A DNA stretch of 64,000 bases from Epiperipatus broadwayi (Eukaryota > Onychophora > Udeonychophora > Euonychophora > Peripatidae), in NCBI GenBank assembly GCA_028023455.1, contig JAQFVV010006826.1:245317-309316 (forward strand), read 5' to 3'. Position numbers and translations under genes: made by a program. The notes under the pieces are model-generated. The model searched no databases. It was not told the origin of the DNA and saw only the letters and a list, made by a program, of their open reading frames with translations. This document shows, in pieces, positions 11,406 through 21,735 of the stretch; within the stretch, counting starts at the first letter, position 1, and every line of letters begins with the position of its first letter.

Positions 11406-11771
11406 ATCCAAGATAAAAATGATTTGAATGCCTTCTCTTGTAGTAGCATTTATCATAAATAAAAAAAAAAAGCTTGTTTAGAGCTATTAGCACGCTCTTA
11501 ATTTTACATATTTGTAAGTGCAAGCTATATATAAGTCATGTGACATCTGACTTGTTATTATTACTATTATTATTTTGCTGTTGTGGCTTTAGCTAAATTA
11601 AAGAGCTAAGCCTACTAATATATGGAGTATCTGAATTAAGTTCAGGCCCATATGATTTTTTCAGTTGGAGAGCTGACTTTAAAGACATGTAGATGTCTAA
11701 AAGTTTCAGATCTTCTTCTAACAATTATCTTTTAGATAAATGCTTTGCTTGAGTTGGTTTTTTAGATCTAA

Positions 11772-11829
11772 TGTCCCAACTCCTCACTGAAGAGACCCAT
11801 AAGTCGAAACCGGTCTGGGGATGGGGACA
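11772..11829 (+). ncRNA. hammerhead ribozyme, type I (family C, copy C5)
   Basis: Same as the ribozyme 424 bases upstream except for one base in helix II: the 3' strand reads AGTC instead of GGTC, leaving a C-A mismatch at the loop end of the four-pair helix. Core, helix III palindrome ACCGGT, cleavage C and both parts of helix I are intact. Confidence 0.83.
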
Positions 11830-12051
11830 ATCCAAGATAAAAATGATTTGAATGCCTTCTCTTGTAGTAGCATTTATCATAAATAAAAAAAAAAAAAGCT
11901 TGTTTAGAGCTATTAGCACGCTCTTAATTTTATATATATATATATGTAATAAATAAAGTTTGATATCTGTATTCGTTTCACAATATATGTAATATACAAA
12001 TCAATATATATATCAAAATACAGTACAATTTATATAAATTATATTCTTTTA

Positions 12052-12090
12052 GAAGTACTTTCGACTATACACTTTGTAGTCTTTATCAAC
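12052..12090 (-). ncRNA. degenerate hammerhead-like motif (Penelope type)
   Basis: On the minus strand: TTGATAA, a helix GACTA...TAGTC, then GAAA and the palindrome AGTACT. It resembles the motif at the 3' ends of the Penelope-like elements at 44775 and 48246. C3 is U and G8 is A, so activity is unlikely. Confidence 0.4.
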
Positions 12091-12175
12091 TATATAATGT
12101 TGAATAATCAAAAAACTATATATATATATATTGGTGATTACAGAAATATGATTCTAGAGTGCTCATGCATAATCC

Positions 12176-12850
12176 TGGAATCCAAGATTGGCATTTTTTT
12201 TAATTATACATTTTCAGGGACGTAGTTATGTCATAACCATAATGAATATATTTTATTTGTTAATATTAAAAACTATCAATAAATCGATTATAAATTCCTA
12301 TTAATTTTAAAAAATAGCAATAAATGTATTATAAATTCCATTCACAAAAATAACACAAAAATACAACAATAAAATTTAAATAAAATAAATATAATAAATT
12401 ATAATTTTTACAGGAATTTTTTTTTTAAGAACAAAAAGTGACTATTGTGGGTTAACATGTCAGTGGCCTGAAATCTCTAAGGGCCTGCAAAATCACCACA
12501 AATGCATCTTCTTCTTTGTGCATGTGTCTCTATATTTTGGGGAATATGATCTCAAAAAAGGCAAACCCACTGAAAGTCAAGACAATCTTACTCTGAAGGT
12601 AAACAGACAAAGTTACGAACCTGTAAGCATTTATATGTGATATGATAAAAAAAATTAATTAATTACATCTTGTAAATGGAATTTATAATACACTTATGGT
12701 CATTTTTCTAAAGTTAATAGGGATTTATAATTGATTTATTAATATTTTTTTTAATATTAACAAGTAAAACATATTCATTAGGGTTATGGCATAACTATGC
12801 CCCTGAAAATGTATAATTAAAAAAACATGGTTCCCAACCTTGTGTTCCCA
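12176..12850. mobile_element. foldback MITE, ~150-base inverted repeats
   Basis: Arms at about 12178-12345 and 12677-12845 are inverted copies; for example attatacattttcaggg at about 12204 is matched by the complement of cccctgaaaatgtataat near 12800. The centre (12440-12620) is unique and non-coding. Confidence 0.75.
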
Positions 12851-14035
12851 GATTAACCATAAGTATCAATTCTAGTTATGTTATTGTTGTCATGGATACA
12901 GTTAGAAAAATGTGTTAAAAAATATTTTTACTAAAATAAATTACTAGTTCATGTATTTAGAAATGATAATTTAAAAAAAAAAATGCAAAAAATAGTCTTT
13001 TTTTTATTGTTGTAATTAACATTTGTAAATTAGCATATAAATATTTATTATAAAAAAATATAACAAAATAATAAAAAAAAATATTATTTTAAATATTTAT
13101 CATGATGGGTGTTAGTGTTGAATATAAATATATTTTCTCATTTGTCATTCCATGAAAAAATAGAAATAAAAAGTAATGGTCGATCTACTCCAGATATATT
13201 CATCAAATTGTAGTTGGTGAAAATGAAAAATACATTAGATCTTTTATCAATGATTGATATGGAAAAATAAAATGATTGTGTGGTTGCAAAGCTGCTCTGT
13301 TTTGTTTTCTTTATTTTTAGTGGTAATTTTGTAATAAAGCACTCCTACTAAAACATTTTATAGGCACACTAGGTTTTGTGCCAAAATGTAAATTACCCAG
13401 GTGGCACAATTTAGAGGTTGGCATCACATAAAAATAAAAAAATTACTTTATTTAATTTTATTTTACCATTTGTTCAGATGAGTCCACTGTTTGATAAATT
13501 GTTGACAATGGTAATGTGTAACTTATTTAAAAATCATTGTGACTTCATTTATATTTTATGTTCAGAATACCAGAGTGTTTAAAGTAAAATGCATTAGTTC
13601 CTCTAAAAGTTAGTGAATGAAAAGGAAGCTATTTTAAATTTCTTACAAAGTGTTAGAAATTATCAAATTAAAACAGGCCAAACTCACTATGCGTATGATC
13701 ATGTGATGTTTATTGGCTTAAAATTATGAAATTGTTTGACTTCTGTCATGTTTAAACGTTTCCATATTGATAATAGCCTTACATATTTTTCTAGCACTGC
13801 TGTAAACTTATGTAGGTACAAAATCTTTTTCTGAATTAAAATTAATTACATTCATATTACATAAGAGCAACTTACAGATTGGCTACTACAAGAATGAAAA
13901 ATGAAAGATATAATGATTTAGATATGGATAACATTGTGAAAAAATGTTCATGTAAAAAAATCAGTCTAAGTTTGTAAACACTGAATTAATACATTGTACA
14001 GGCTTAAACCTGCATTTATATATGTAATATATGCA
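12851..14035. other. unassigned AT-rich DNA
   Basis: Long A/T runs and no recognised repeat or coding domain. Confidence 0.35.
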
Positions 14036-14150
14036 GGGTTCGAACTCAGACTTTCACACGACCCACCACTCTCAGTGGTGATTATTTATCTTTTCAACAT
14101 GTGTGTGATCAGGTGGGTCAGCAATATAAGATAAACACTGAATTGTAAAT
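14036..14150. mobile_element. rearranged family A end pieces
   Basis: The family A 3' end on the minus strand (gggttcgaactcagacttt, at about 14038) is joined near 14080 to the family A segment just downstream of the ribozyme in plus orientation (ggtgattatttatcttttc). The ribozyme core itself is absent. Confidence 0.6.
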
Positions 14151-14654
14151 ATATATATTTGTATTTTTTTTCATATGTTTTCATATTTTGTTGGAAAGAT
14201 TTTTCAAAATAATTGAGAAAGGAAGCAAAGAAATTTAATGTCCAGGTAGCATAAATTTACAAAACAATATGGGTATGTATGTGCATATTTTCATATGTTA
14301 TAAATGAAATATTTTGTTTTCCTATTATTATTTTTTGGGACAGTTGGCTTTTGTCAGCAGGTTAATGTGAGCAAATGAGATCACAGATGGACACACACAC
14401 AAAAAAGATATTTTGATATGTTTCATCAGGATCATCTTACAGATCTGCATTTTTTTTGCTTCCTTTGAATTACTTTGAGTAGTCTACCATAATAAAACAT
14501 TAAAATGTATAAAACGAATATAAAATAAGTATATTTACAATTGCCATACTCATATATTTTAAATGTTTACTTTCAAATATGAAAATTCTTTCACATCATC
14601 ATTCAAACCATTACAGGTTCACTTTCTATACCTGTAATAACCAAAATTTTAAAT

Positions 14655-14825
14655 ACAAGTATATTTTAGTTATATTTATATACTGAACTATTTCCATCAT
14701 CTCTTATTAACAGTTGAATGTATTTGGAATGTTTAAATAAAGTTAAATTTTTCTAAAGACATTCATACTCATTATATTAGATGATGGAAATAGTCTAATA
14801 TATAAATACCACTAAAATACCATCA
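14655..14825. repeat. small foldback, ~42-base arms
   Basis: The arm at about 14659-14702, ending tatttccatcatc, is inverted at about 14781-14821, which starts gatgatggaaata. Unclassified. Confidence 0.55.
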
Positions 14826-15480
14826 CTACAAACCTTCAGGAAAACAACAAGTATATTTTATATACCTGGATTCACACATGGCTACACATATGTGATTCAA
14901 CACAAAATACATATATTGAAGATAATTTATTCTTTTCATATGAGTGTGCTCATATATATTGGTTGTATGAGATAGTGGATGGCTGAAGGAAACTTGAAAG
15001 TCTGTGTTCAAATTCCCTATATTACATCTAAACTCCAGGAATATAAAATTCACCGGTATTAAAAATATTACAAATTCAGCCTGTATTTAAATGAACCAGG
15101 TCCAATATTTGAGGGATCAGATTGACTTAAAATCGAGATGAGCATGACAATAATATTGACATTAACAAAGGATTTGGGCATTCCATCATCAAATTTTCAG
15201 TGGTATGAATAGCTGAAAAGTTGTAGGGTGGAGTTGATTGAAAACTGTCCATTAATATGTGATTTACTATTATAATATAAACTGAACACTGATTATATAT
15301 ATGTGTGGGAGATGATGATTTGGATCAACAAATGAGTGCTGGTTCCGCACGAAATACTATATTGGAGATCATTTATCTTTTTTCAGTTGTGTGTGGTCAT
15401 GTGTATCGGTTGATGGCTGAAGTGACTTGAAAGTCTGTGTTCAAATCCACTATATAATAATAACCCGAAATTATAAATCG
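14826..15480 (+). mobile_element. retrozyme-like family A, tandem pair (A2, A3)
   Basis: Two head-to-tail family A units. The 3' word cttgaaagtctgtgttcaaa recurs about 436 bases apart (near 14992 and 15428). Ribozyme remnants lie at about 14875-14930 and 15310-15372. The second keeps GTGC...GCAC as helix II and GAAATAC, but its core reads CAAATGA; the first is more decayed. Each unit ends in a tRNA B-box-like TTCAAAT word. Non-coding. Confidence 0.7.
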
Positions 15481-16738
15481 CTCTTATCTATAGACATTAA
15501 CATAAATATATATATATTTCATTTTAATTTAGAAAGATCTTTCAGTCTGAAACAACTGTTAAAGGCAATGTTAGAAAAATACAATGTTAGTGTTAAATTC
15601 AGAAACAAAAGTCAAATAATTTCACAAATTTCTAACGCCTGTTGCAAGAAAGTTAAAATTACTTTCATTTAAAACAACTTGAAAGAAACTAAAGTATATT
15701 GTCTTATAGTCTGTGTTCTTACCGTAACAAAGCATTAATGACACGAAAATGATAAATTATTTTGCCGATAATATATATTACCATCATACGCATCTGAATA
15801 GCAGACCCTCTTTCGAAGGAGGCTGTAAGATAAAATTATCTGCTGAGCCCTAAATCATGGCGGCTGAATATCTTCCACTCTAGCACGAAATATCACTGTA
15901 TGTTATATCATGTGGTTATTCTGTAAGTTGAGATAATAAACTAATTTTTAAATATTGTACAGCTTTATATTTGATAAATTTAATTATAAGATTGGAAAAA
16001 CTGCAAATCTCTACAGCTATTGTCTACTATTATTTTTCTTTTAAGATATCCTTGAAATAACAGAAAAGTGATTTACAAATGTGTGGTTGTAATTGATTAA
16101 TCTATATCAGTTCAGTAGCTTTTTTTAAAGACAGCTGCAGAAAAAATACTTGCATCTTTTATATTACCTGCACCGTAAGCTTTGATTTATTTTCTATTTG
16201 TGATTTATTTTTCTATTAGTAATTACTTACTGTGAAAAATCTACAGAAATGGATTTTGTTAAATCTGTCTTACGACAATCATAGTGTCAAAGCAAATTTT
16301 CAATTGTCTTTTCTGTTTGCATTCCCTCAAGTCTAGTCTAAGAAAGCTTTCATCTCGCTAATAATTCTCGGTGAATAAAAATCACATGTCTGTCATTAGC
16401 AGTTTTCAAAAAGTGAATCATAATGATGCTGAAAAAAACTTTAGTTTAAAATATATTTATTCCATCTAATTAAATCTTTCCTAATTTAGAGATAATTTTA
16501 TTTTTTAAAATAATTGCTTTGTTTTTTGCTGTTTTTGTTTTTAAACGACTAAAATGCCAACAACAATAACGTCACACGGCAGAGAAAAGAGAATGTACCT
16601 ATTAAAGGCTTTGTGTGGCTTAGGACAATAATGAAATTGCTGAATCTTGAACTAAAGTTTTCTTATTTGATTTCCAGTTTAAAATGTTTAAAAAAATACT
16701 TGATTAAATGACAAACTGTTTTGTTTAGCTTTTTCTTT
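15480..16738. other. unassigned AT-rich DNA
   Basis: No recognised element. An 81-codon plus frame at 15427-15672 begins inside a family A copy and shows no domain. Confidence 0.35.
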
Positions 16739-16740
16739 TC

Positions 16741-16842
16741 CATATGTCATAGCATCGGCCGGAAGACGAACCCGCAACTACCGTCTGCAAACAACTTCTT
16801 GCTTGCGAGGCAGCTGCACTGACCTCTTGGTTAACAATACTT
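16741..16842 (-). mobile_element. tRNA-derived SINE
   Basis: On the minus strand it starts near 16842, has an A-box-like region (TAACCAAGAGGTCAGTGCA), a B-box-like GGGTTCGTCTTCC, and ends GATGCTATGACATATG followed by an A-rich tail (the T-rich run at 16720-16740 on the plus strand). A second copy of the same family lies at 62381-62483. Confidence 0.7.
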
Positions 16843-16904
16843 GAGTGTTACATAATTTCCAGAGCAACTAACCATATAATTATCAAAATAGTAGCAATTC
16901 TCTC

Positions 16905-17065
16905 CACACAATAGTACCATCTAATGCAACTATAGAAATCACTGGATACTAGAAGATTTGTGAAAAATCCCTAAACAGTGCCTACTCACCCAATATCTCC
17001 ACATTAGTTTCTAGCTTGTGACTTTCATTAGTGAGAAGCCTTGGGTCTGAAAGCACTGCACCTAG
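16905..17065 (-). mobile_element. family B partial copy (B2, minus part)
   Basis: Family B in minus orientation with its ribozyme region at about 16989-17045. Helix I outer pairs CCCAA/TTGGG remain, but the core reads CTAATGA (G5 changed to A) and helix III is ACTAAT. At about 17066 it is joined to plus-oriented family B sequence. Confidence 0.6.
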
Positions 17066-17745
17066 ATCTTTAGTGAAAGATGTAAGCTAGAAACTATTCT
17101 AGGATATTGGATGAGTGGTAATAAATAGTGATTTTGATATACAAACCTTGTAACATCCATTAGTTTCTATGATTTGCACTGGGTGAGACTATTGTATGAA
17201 GAGTAGCTACTGTTTTAATAGATTGTGCAAGCACAAGAAATGGTAGTCATGTGATATTTTAGTAACTTAATACTAATTCTGGCCAAAGAATGTTGTTGAC
17301 TATGGTTATTAGAAAACCAAAGCCACCAAAATATATAGATACTGAAGTGGGTTCAGACCTGGAATATACAAGCCAAATATCTTGGAGTGAACACATTATT
17401 CTGTTTTCAGTTTAGGCCCATAGCTTTACAGTTAACTTAAAAGGTAGTAAGTGGTTGTTGGATAGTTGCATCACATCTAAAGATCTAGATGAAATGCTCT
17501 CAGATCCTGGTCAATTCACTGATGAAAGGCATAAGCTAGAACCAAGTCTGAAAATATTGAATGAATATATAATAAGTAGGAATTTTGATGCACAAACAGT
17601 CTATCATCCATTCACCATGACTTACACTGTGTAGCACTATTGTATGGAGAGAATTGCTACTGTTTTAACAGATTGTGTAAATGTGGAGATGGTAATCACA
17701 TGATGTTTTAGTGGTTTAATATGACAATGGAGCACTAAAAGGGGG
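17066..17745 (+). mobile_element. family B tandem copies (B2b, B3)
   Basis: A partial unit starting at its ribozyme is followed head to tail by a nearly complete unit. Ribozyme GAAA positions are near 17090 and 17537, giving a unit of about 449 bases. Both units end with the family tail near gtcatgtgatattttagt and cacatgatgttttagtgg. Non-coding. Confidence 0.65.
17511..17560 (+). ncRNA. hammerhead-like motif (family B, copy B3)
   Basis: Core CTGATGA is intact (starts 17519). Helix II GGC/GCT is short, and the post-helix block reads GAAC instead of GAAA, breaking A15.1. Helix I pairs remain (TTCA/TGAA and TCAA/TTGA) although the bases differ from other family B copies. Confidence 0.5.
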
Positions 17746-18169
17746 AAATAACTATTGAGTATTATTTGAGGTAGTTTAGACTATTTGTAATCTTTTTTTT
17801 TTTTAAAAAATAAAAGTAATGTTTTTAGATAAATCATAAATTTTTAATTTTCATAATGCTTCCAGCTGCATATCATGTACCATTAAGGTGCATTCAAAAC
17901 AAAATTTTGTAAATAGATGGATATACAGTGTGATTCAGTATAAGAGTGACTGGATCGATATCCAAGCTAACTTCAGTGTTATTATGCATATTTACATGCT
18001 TGCATAGTTATTTATCACAAAAGCTTTAAGGCACTTGCATGTCTGGATTACCAATTATGGCATGAAATGTGCAAGATGTTTCATATATTAATCTACAATG
18101 GAAAATTGGATAAAGATGATCCTGAAATGTTTGGAATGATTCAGATAATGAAGCTATGAATTAAAAGAA
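17745..18169. other. unassigned DNA
   Basis: Nothing recognised apart from a possible upstream extension of the mariner-like fragment that follows. Confidence 0.3.
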
Positions 18170-18229
18170 TGCTTTCAAGTGGTTTGTAAGATTTCGCAGT
18201 GACAAGAAAAGCAATGAAGATGATCCACA
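18170..18229 (+). pseudogene. mariner-like transposase fragment
   Basis: A 20-codon stretch reads CFKWFVRFRSDKKSNEDDPQ. This fits the second helix-turn-helix and linker of mariner transposases, where a WF-x-RF-x-S block is followed by an acidic EDDP motif. The usual Arg-Ser-Gly-Arg-Pro that comes next is lost. Upstream a stop interrupts the frame. No DDD core or terminal repeats were found. Identification rests on this short motif only. Confidence 0.5.
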
Positions 18230-18578
18230 ATGCTACTAATTACACTATCACATTTCATATCATAATTCATGCTTCAAACATGCAAGTAGAATTTTAATGA
18301 GGAGTAACTAAACTATGTTGCTACATAACGCACATCTTCATTTAGAGAAGAACTAGTCTTATTTTTGCTAAGCATATATGTATTTGACGAATAGAGGCAC
18401 ATGGATCTTTCATAATTCAACTCGCAGTAATCAGTTTTCACTAAACAATATTAGGACCACAAGTAAATGAATATCTGAAGTAACATAATAAACCTTTACT
18501 AAATTCGGATTACTCATTTATATTTTGAAGTATAAAGTAAATTATGCTAAATGGAAGCAATTTATTTATTTTATTACT

Positions 18579-19105
18579 AAACATCACATGAGCACCATTT
18601 CTTATGCTTGCACATAACTGTTATTAACTGTATGGAGAGTTTTGCCTGTGTTAATAACAGTCATGTGCAGGCATAAGAAATTGTGATCATATGATGTTTA
18701 GTGGTTTAACATCAATCCTGCCTAATAGGATAGTGGTTGTTATGGTTTTTTAAGAGCCAAAGATACCAAAATGTATGGGTACTGAACTGATATGACTATA
18801 TAAGCTATTGAGTTTAGATTGAAAATATAATTATGTTTTCAATTTTATTCTTATAGTTTTGTAGTTAAATAGAGATAAAAGGTGGCTGCTGGAGGGTAGC
18901 ATTAGATCATAAGATCTAGGTGGAGTGCTCTCAGATCCAAAGCTCTTCACTGACAAAGGCTACAAGCCAGAAGCTAGTCTGGGCATATTGGATGAGTAGG
19001 CACTACATGGGGATTTTATGCACAAGACTTCTGGCATCCATTGATTACTCTGGCTGGCACTGAATGGCACTACTGTATGGAGAGTTTTGCCTGTTACTGT
19101 ACTAT
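18579..19105 (+). mobile_element. family B copy with inverted start (B4)
   Basis: Begins with an inverted end piece (aaacatcacatgagcacca at about 18585, mirrored near 18680-18705), followed by a nearly complete plus-strand unit to about 19100. The ribozyme region is at 18934-18993. The unit ends in the gagagttttgcctgtt block. Confidence 0.65.
18934..18993 (+). ncRNA. decayed hammerhead ribozyme (family B, B4)
   Basis: The helix II and helix III layout is kept (GGC...GCC, then GAAG and CTAGTC), with TCCAA/TTGGA outer helix I. The core reads CTGACAA, so catalytic G8 is A; activity is not expected. Confidence 0.6.
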
Positions 19106-19444
19106 AGATAATAGATATATTGATATAAACCAACAACAGCCACACATTTCTATGCACTTAAGATAATGCAAATATATTTTATCAAAAAAAAATTAAAAAA
19201 TTTTGACTGGTCAATAGTTTTCTTCTTAATTTTCCATGGCACATATGACATTTACAAAAATATGAAATGATTTGTTCAAGTTTTATAACAATCATGCATT
19301 TTTAATTTACATACTATACATTCCCACATATAATATTTGTTGCTATCCTTTTCATTCTTGTTTGTAATTAATTGGTTGAAATGTTTCAAATGTTGGCTAA
19401 AAAAAAGATTTATTATATGTTATAAAAGTAGTTGAGCCTGATTT

Positions 19445-19621
19445 CAGCTTATAAAATCAGATTCGTAGCACTAATGGGTAGGCTGGGTATGCTGCAGTAT
19501 TTATTACTGAAACACAACAGAATACCTAGCCTACTCATGAGTGCTATGAATTTTTTTTTGATGAAATAGTACAGTATACCCAGCCTACCCACAAGTGCCA
19601 TGAGTCTGATTTTATAAGCAC
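19445..19621. mobile_element. foldback element with three related arms
   Basis: gcttataaaatcagatt near 19457 is inverted at about 19605-19621; the inner block gggtaggctgggtat at about 19479 is matched inverted at about 19575-19590. A third related block (cctagcctactcatgagtgc) lies between, near 19526. Non-coding. Confidence 0.65.
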
Positions 19622-20101
19622 AAAATGTATTTGGTCATTTTTAACAAAAATAAATATATATAATAAAAGTTTTCTTTAGGCAATGTTTGAAATGTTTCCA
19701 CCAATTTATTCCCACATATAAGTATTGGCTAGAAGCTTTGACATTTAATTTCTAGGGTATGAATAAGTTTCTCCCATTACAATGTACATATGGTGCTGAA
19801 TTAATTGATTTGTATTTTTCTTTGAACTTGATATATAATTTAAGCTATATTTATAGATTTGTGCTTTTCAATTAGTATTCTTTATTTCATACAAATAGTG
19901 TAATAACTTTTAATTATTTAATAATTAAAGTTTTATGAAATAGTAAACTCTAAGTGTGCATACCATAATAAGTTCCAAGTCACACTTTTTAGAGTTATGC
20001 CAAAAATCTTGCAAAGAATATCTGTACTCCAATCTGTGGTAATTTATTAGTTAGACAAGAAAATACTCATTTTATTATCTAATACAAAAGAGGTATCATG
20101 C
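19622..20101. other. unassigned AT-rich DNA
   Basis: No recognised gene or repeat. Confidence 0.35.
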
Positions 20102-20745
20102 AATAAACATCACATGACCACCACTTCTTATGCTTGTGTATAACTGTTGTTAAAACAGGCAAAACTCACTATACGTATTGCCACACACAGCAAGCTTGAG
20201 TAATCAATGGATGCCAAAAGGCTTGTGCATAAAATCACCATCTAGTGACTATTGATCCAATATCCCCAGACTAGTTTCTGGCTTGTGGCCTTCGTCAGTG
20301 AGGAGCCTTGGATCTGAAAGCACTGCACCTAGATCTTAGGATCTAATGCAACCCTCCAGCAGCCACTTTTTATCTCCACTTAACTACAAAACTATGAGTC
20401 TTAAACTGAAAACAGCTTAATGTCTTTAATCCAAGCCCACCAACTTATATAGTCATATGGGTCTGAACCCAGTTCAGTACCCATACATTTTGATGTCTTT
20501 GGTTCTTTAATAACCATAGCCACCACTATCCTATTATGCAGGATTGGTTTTAAACCAATAAACATCACATGACCACCACTTCTTATGCTTGTGTATAACT
20601 ATTGTTAAAACAGGCAAAACTCACCATACGTATTGCCACACACAGCAAGCTAGAGTAATCAATGGATGCCAGAAGGCTTGTGCATAAAATCCCCATCTAG
20701 TGGCAATACGTATAGTGAGTTTTGCTGTTTTAACGTATTGCAAGT
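20102..20745 (-). mobile_element. retrozyme-like family B, tandem copies (B5, B6)
   Basis: The best preserved family B locus. The block aataaacatcacatgacc starts at 20102 and again at 20557, a 455-base period. The first unit is complete and contains the ribozyme at 20254-20314; the second is cut off before its ribozyme. After 20704 a short inverted piece (ggcaatacgtatagtgagtt) copies the left part of the unit. Non-coding. Confidence 0.75.
20254..20314 (-). ncRNA. hammerhead ribozyme (family B, B5)
   Basis: Read on the minus strand: core CTGACGA; helix II GGC-CACAA-GCC flanked by an A-A opposition at 10.1/11.1; GAAA; self-complementary helix III ACTAGT; C17 at 20269. Helix I is TCCTCA/TGGGGA, a GGC/TA internal loop, then GATCCAA/TTGGATC. 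This is the same 6-pair, 3x2-loop, 6-7-pair geometry as family C with a different outer helix. The A-A opposition where G10.1-C11.1 is expected is a departure that could lower activity. Confidence 0.75.
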
Positions 20746-20879
20746 TTGTTAAAATAACCTTTAATAAGTCTAACAAGTGAGTTATTATTGCATGCACATT
20801 TGAATTTATTCTCCATAAATAGCATGAATAAACTATTTAAAAAAGAAATCTTAAGCTACAGTTATGCTTATGAGACTGT

Positions 20880-20935
20880 TCATATATATATATATATATA
20901 TAATGATTATCTTTATATATATATATATATAATTA
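20880..20935. repeat. TA microsatellites
   Basis: Two (TA)n runs around 20883-20902 and 20914-20931 directly upstream of a family A copy. Confidence 0.8.
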
Positions 20936-20937
20936 GA

Positions 20938-21735
20938 CGGATTTGAACCCAGACATTCAAGCTCACTTCAGTTAGTCACTCTACACTATACAAACAATAC
21001 ACATGACCACATGTATGCACAAACAGTAAATGACAATATATATATATATATATTTGCTGAACCAGCATTCATCAATTGTTCTAGATCATGTCCCCACCAT
21101 TGCCACATATAGGTATATAATCATTGCTCAATTTATATTAAGATAGCAAATCTTCAAACATTAATGCACATGCTTTAATCTTTTTCACTCATCATCTCTT
21201 CAGCTATTCACATAATTGATAATATGATGATGGCATGTTTGAAGTTCATGTTTGCCAATTTTGTTGTTATATCCATGGTGACCATAAATCATTCTGAGCC
21301 TTCACATGTAGTCTCTTATGACCATTAAAATTCACAGAAGATGGATGAGCAGAAAACAGGCTTAATCTGTAGTATTTAAATACAAGTATAGTATATATGC
21401 TTAAGCTAGATGTAATGTGAGGGAATTTGAACCTAGACTTTCAAGTTTCCTTCAGTTATTCACTTTATCTTATACAACTGATGCACATGACCCCACACAG
21501 GTGAATAGATAACTGATCTCAATACACATATTTTTTGCTAAATCAGCACTCATTTGTCATTCTGGATCATCATCTCCTACACACGTATATAGTCAATGCT
21601 CGGTTTATATTAAGAGCAAATCTTCAAACTTCAATGGCCAGACTTCAATCTTTTCCATTCTCCAACTCTTCAGCCATCCATATCATTGAAAATCTGATGA
21701 CAAAATGTTCAAAGCTCTTGTTTATCAATATATAT
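20938..21735 (-). mobile_element. retrozyme-like family A, tandem pair (A4, A5)
   Basis: Two head-to-tail minus-strand units. The B-box end ggatttgaacccagac at about 20940 recurs as ggaatttgaacctagac at about 21424, giving a unit near 483 bases. Ribozyme remnants are at about 21030-21095 (TTGATGA, GAAA lost) and 21517-21570 (AAATGA, GAAA changed to AAAA). Units also share the distal block with TCTTAATATAAA and a catcatcagatttt-like segment. Non-coding; both ribozymes look dead. Confidence 0.68.

Larger units (their letters stand above)
11147..11935 (+). mobile_element. retrozyme-like family C, tandem dimer (C4, C5)
   Basis: Two nearly identical units in direct repeat. The word tattttgctg starts at 11147 and 11571, and the ribozyme core at 11363 and 11787: exactly 424 bases in both cases. 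Each unit contains a hammerhead ribozyme, an A-run followed by gcttgtttagagct, and a tail with a tcatgtgaca word in the first unit. No coding capacity. If transcribed, cleavage at both ribozymes would release a 424-base monomer, the architecture described for metazoan retrozymes. The second unit ends in a TA run instead of the full tail. Confidence 0.85.

Noticed and set aside
16905-20745. Family B as a classical MITE because end blocks occur inverted
   Set aside because: Inverted end pieces arise at joints between copies. Intact loci are direct tandems with a ribozyme and no fixed terminal inverted repeat.
20102-21735. A CRISPR-like array, because of repeated blocks
   Set aside because: Units are 450-480 bases with no short repeat-spacer pattern, and the genome is clearly animal.
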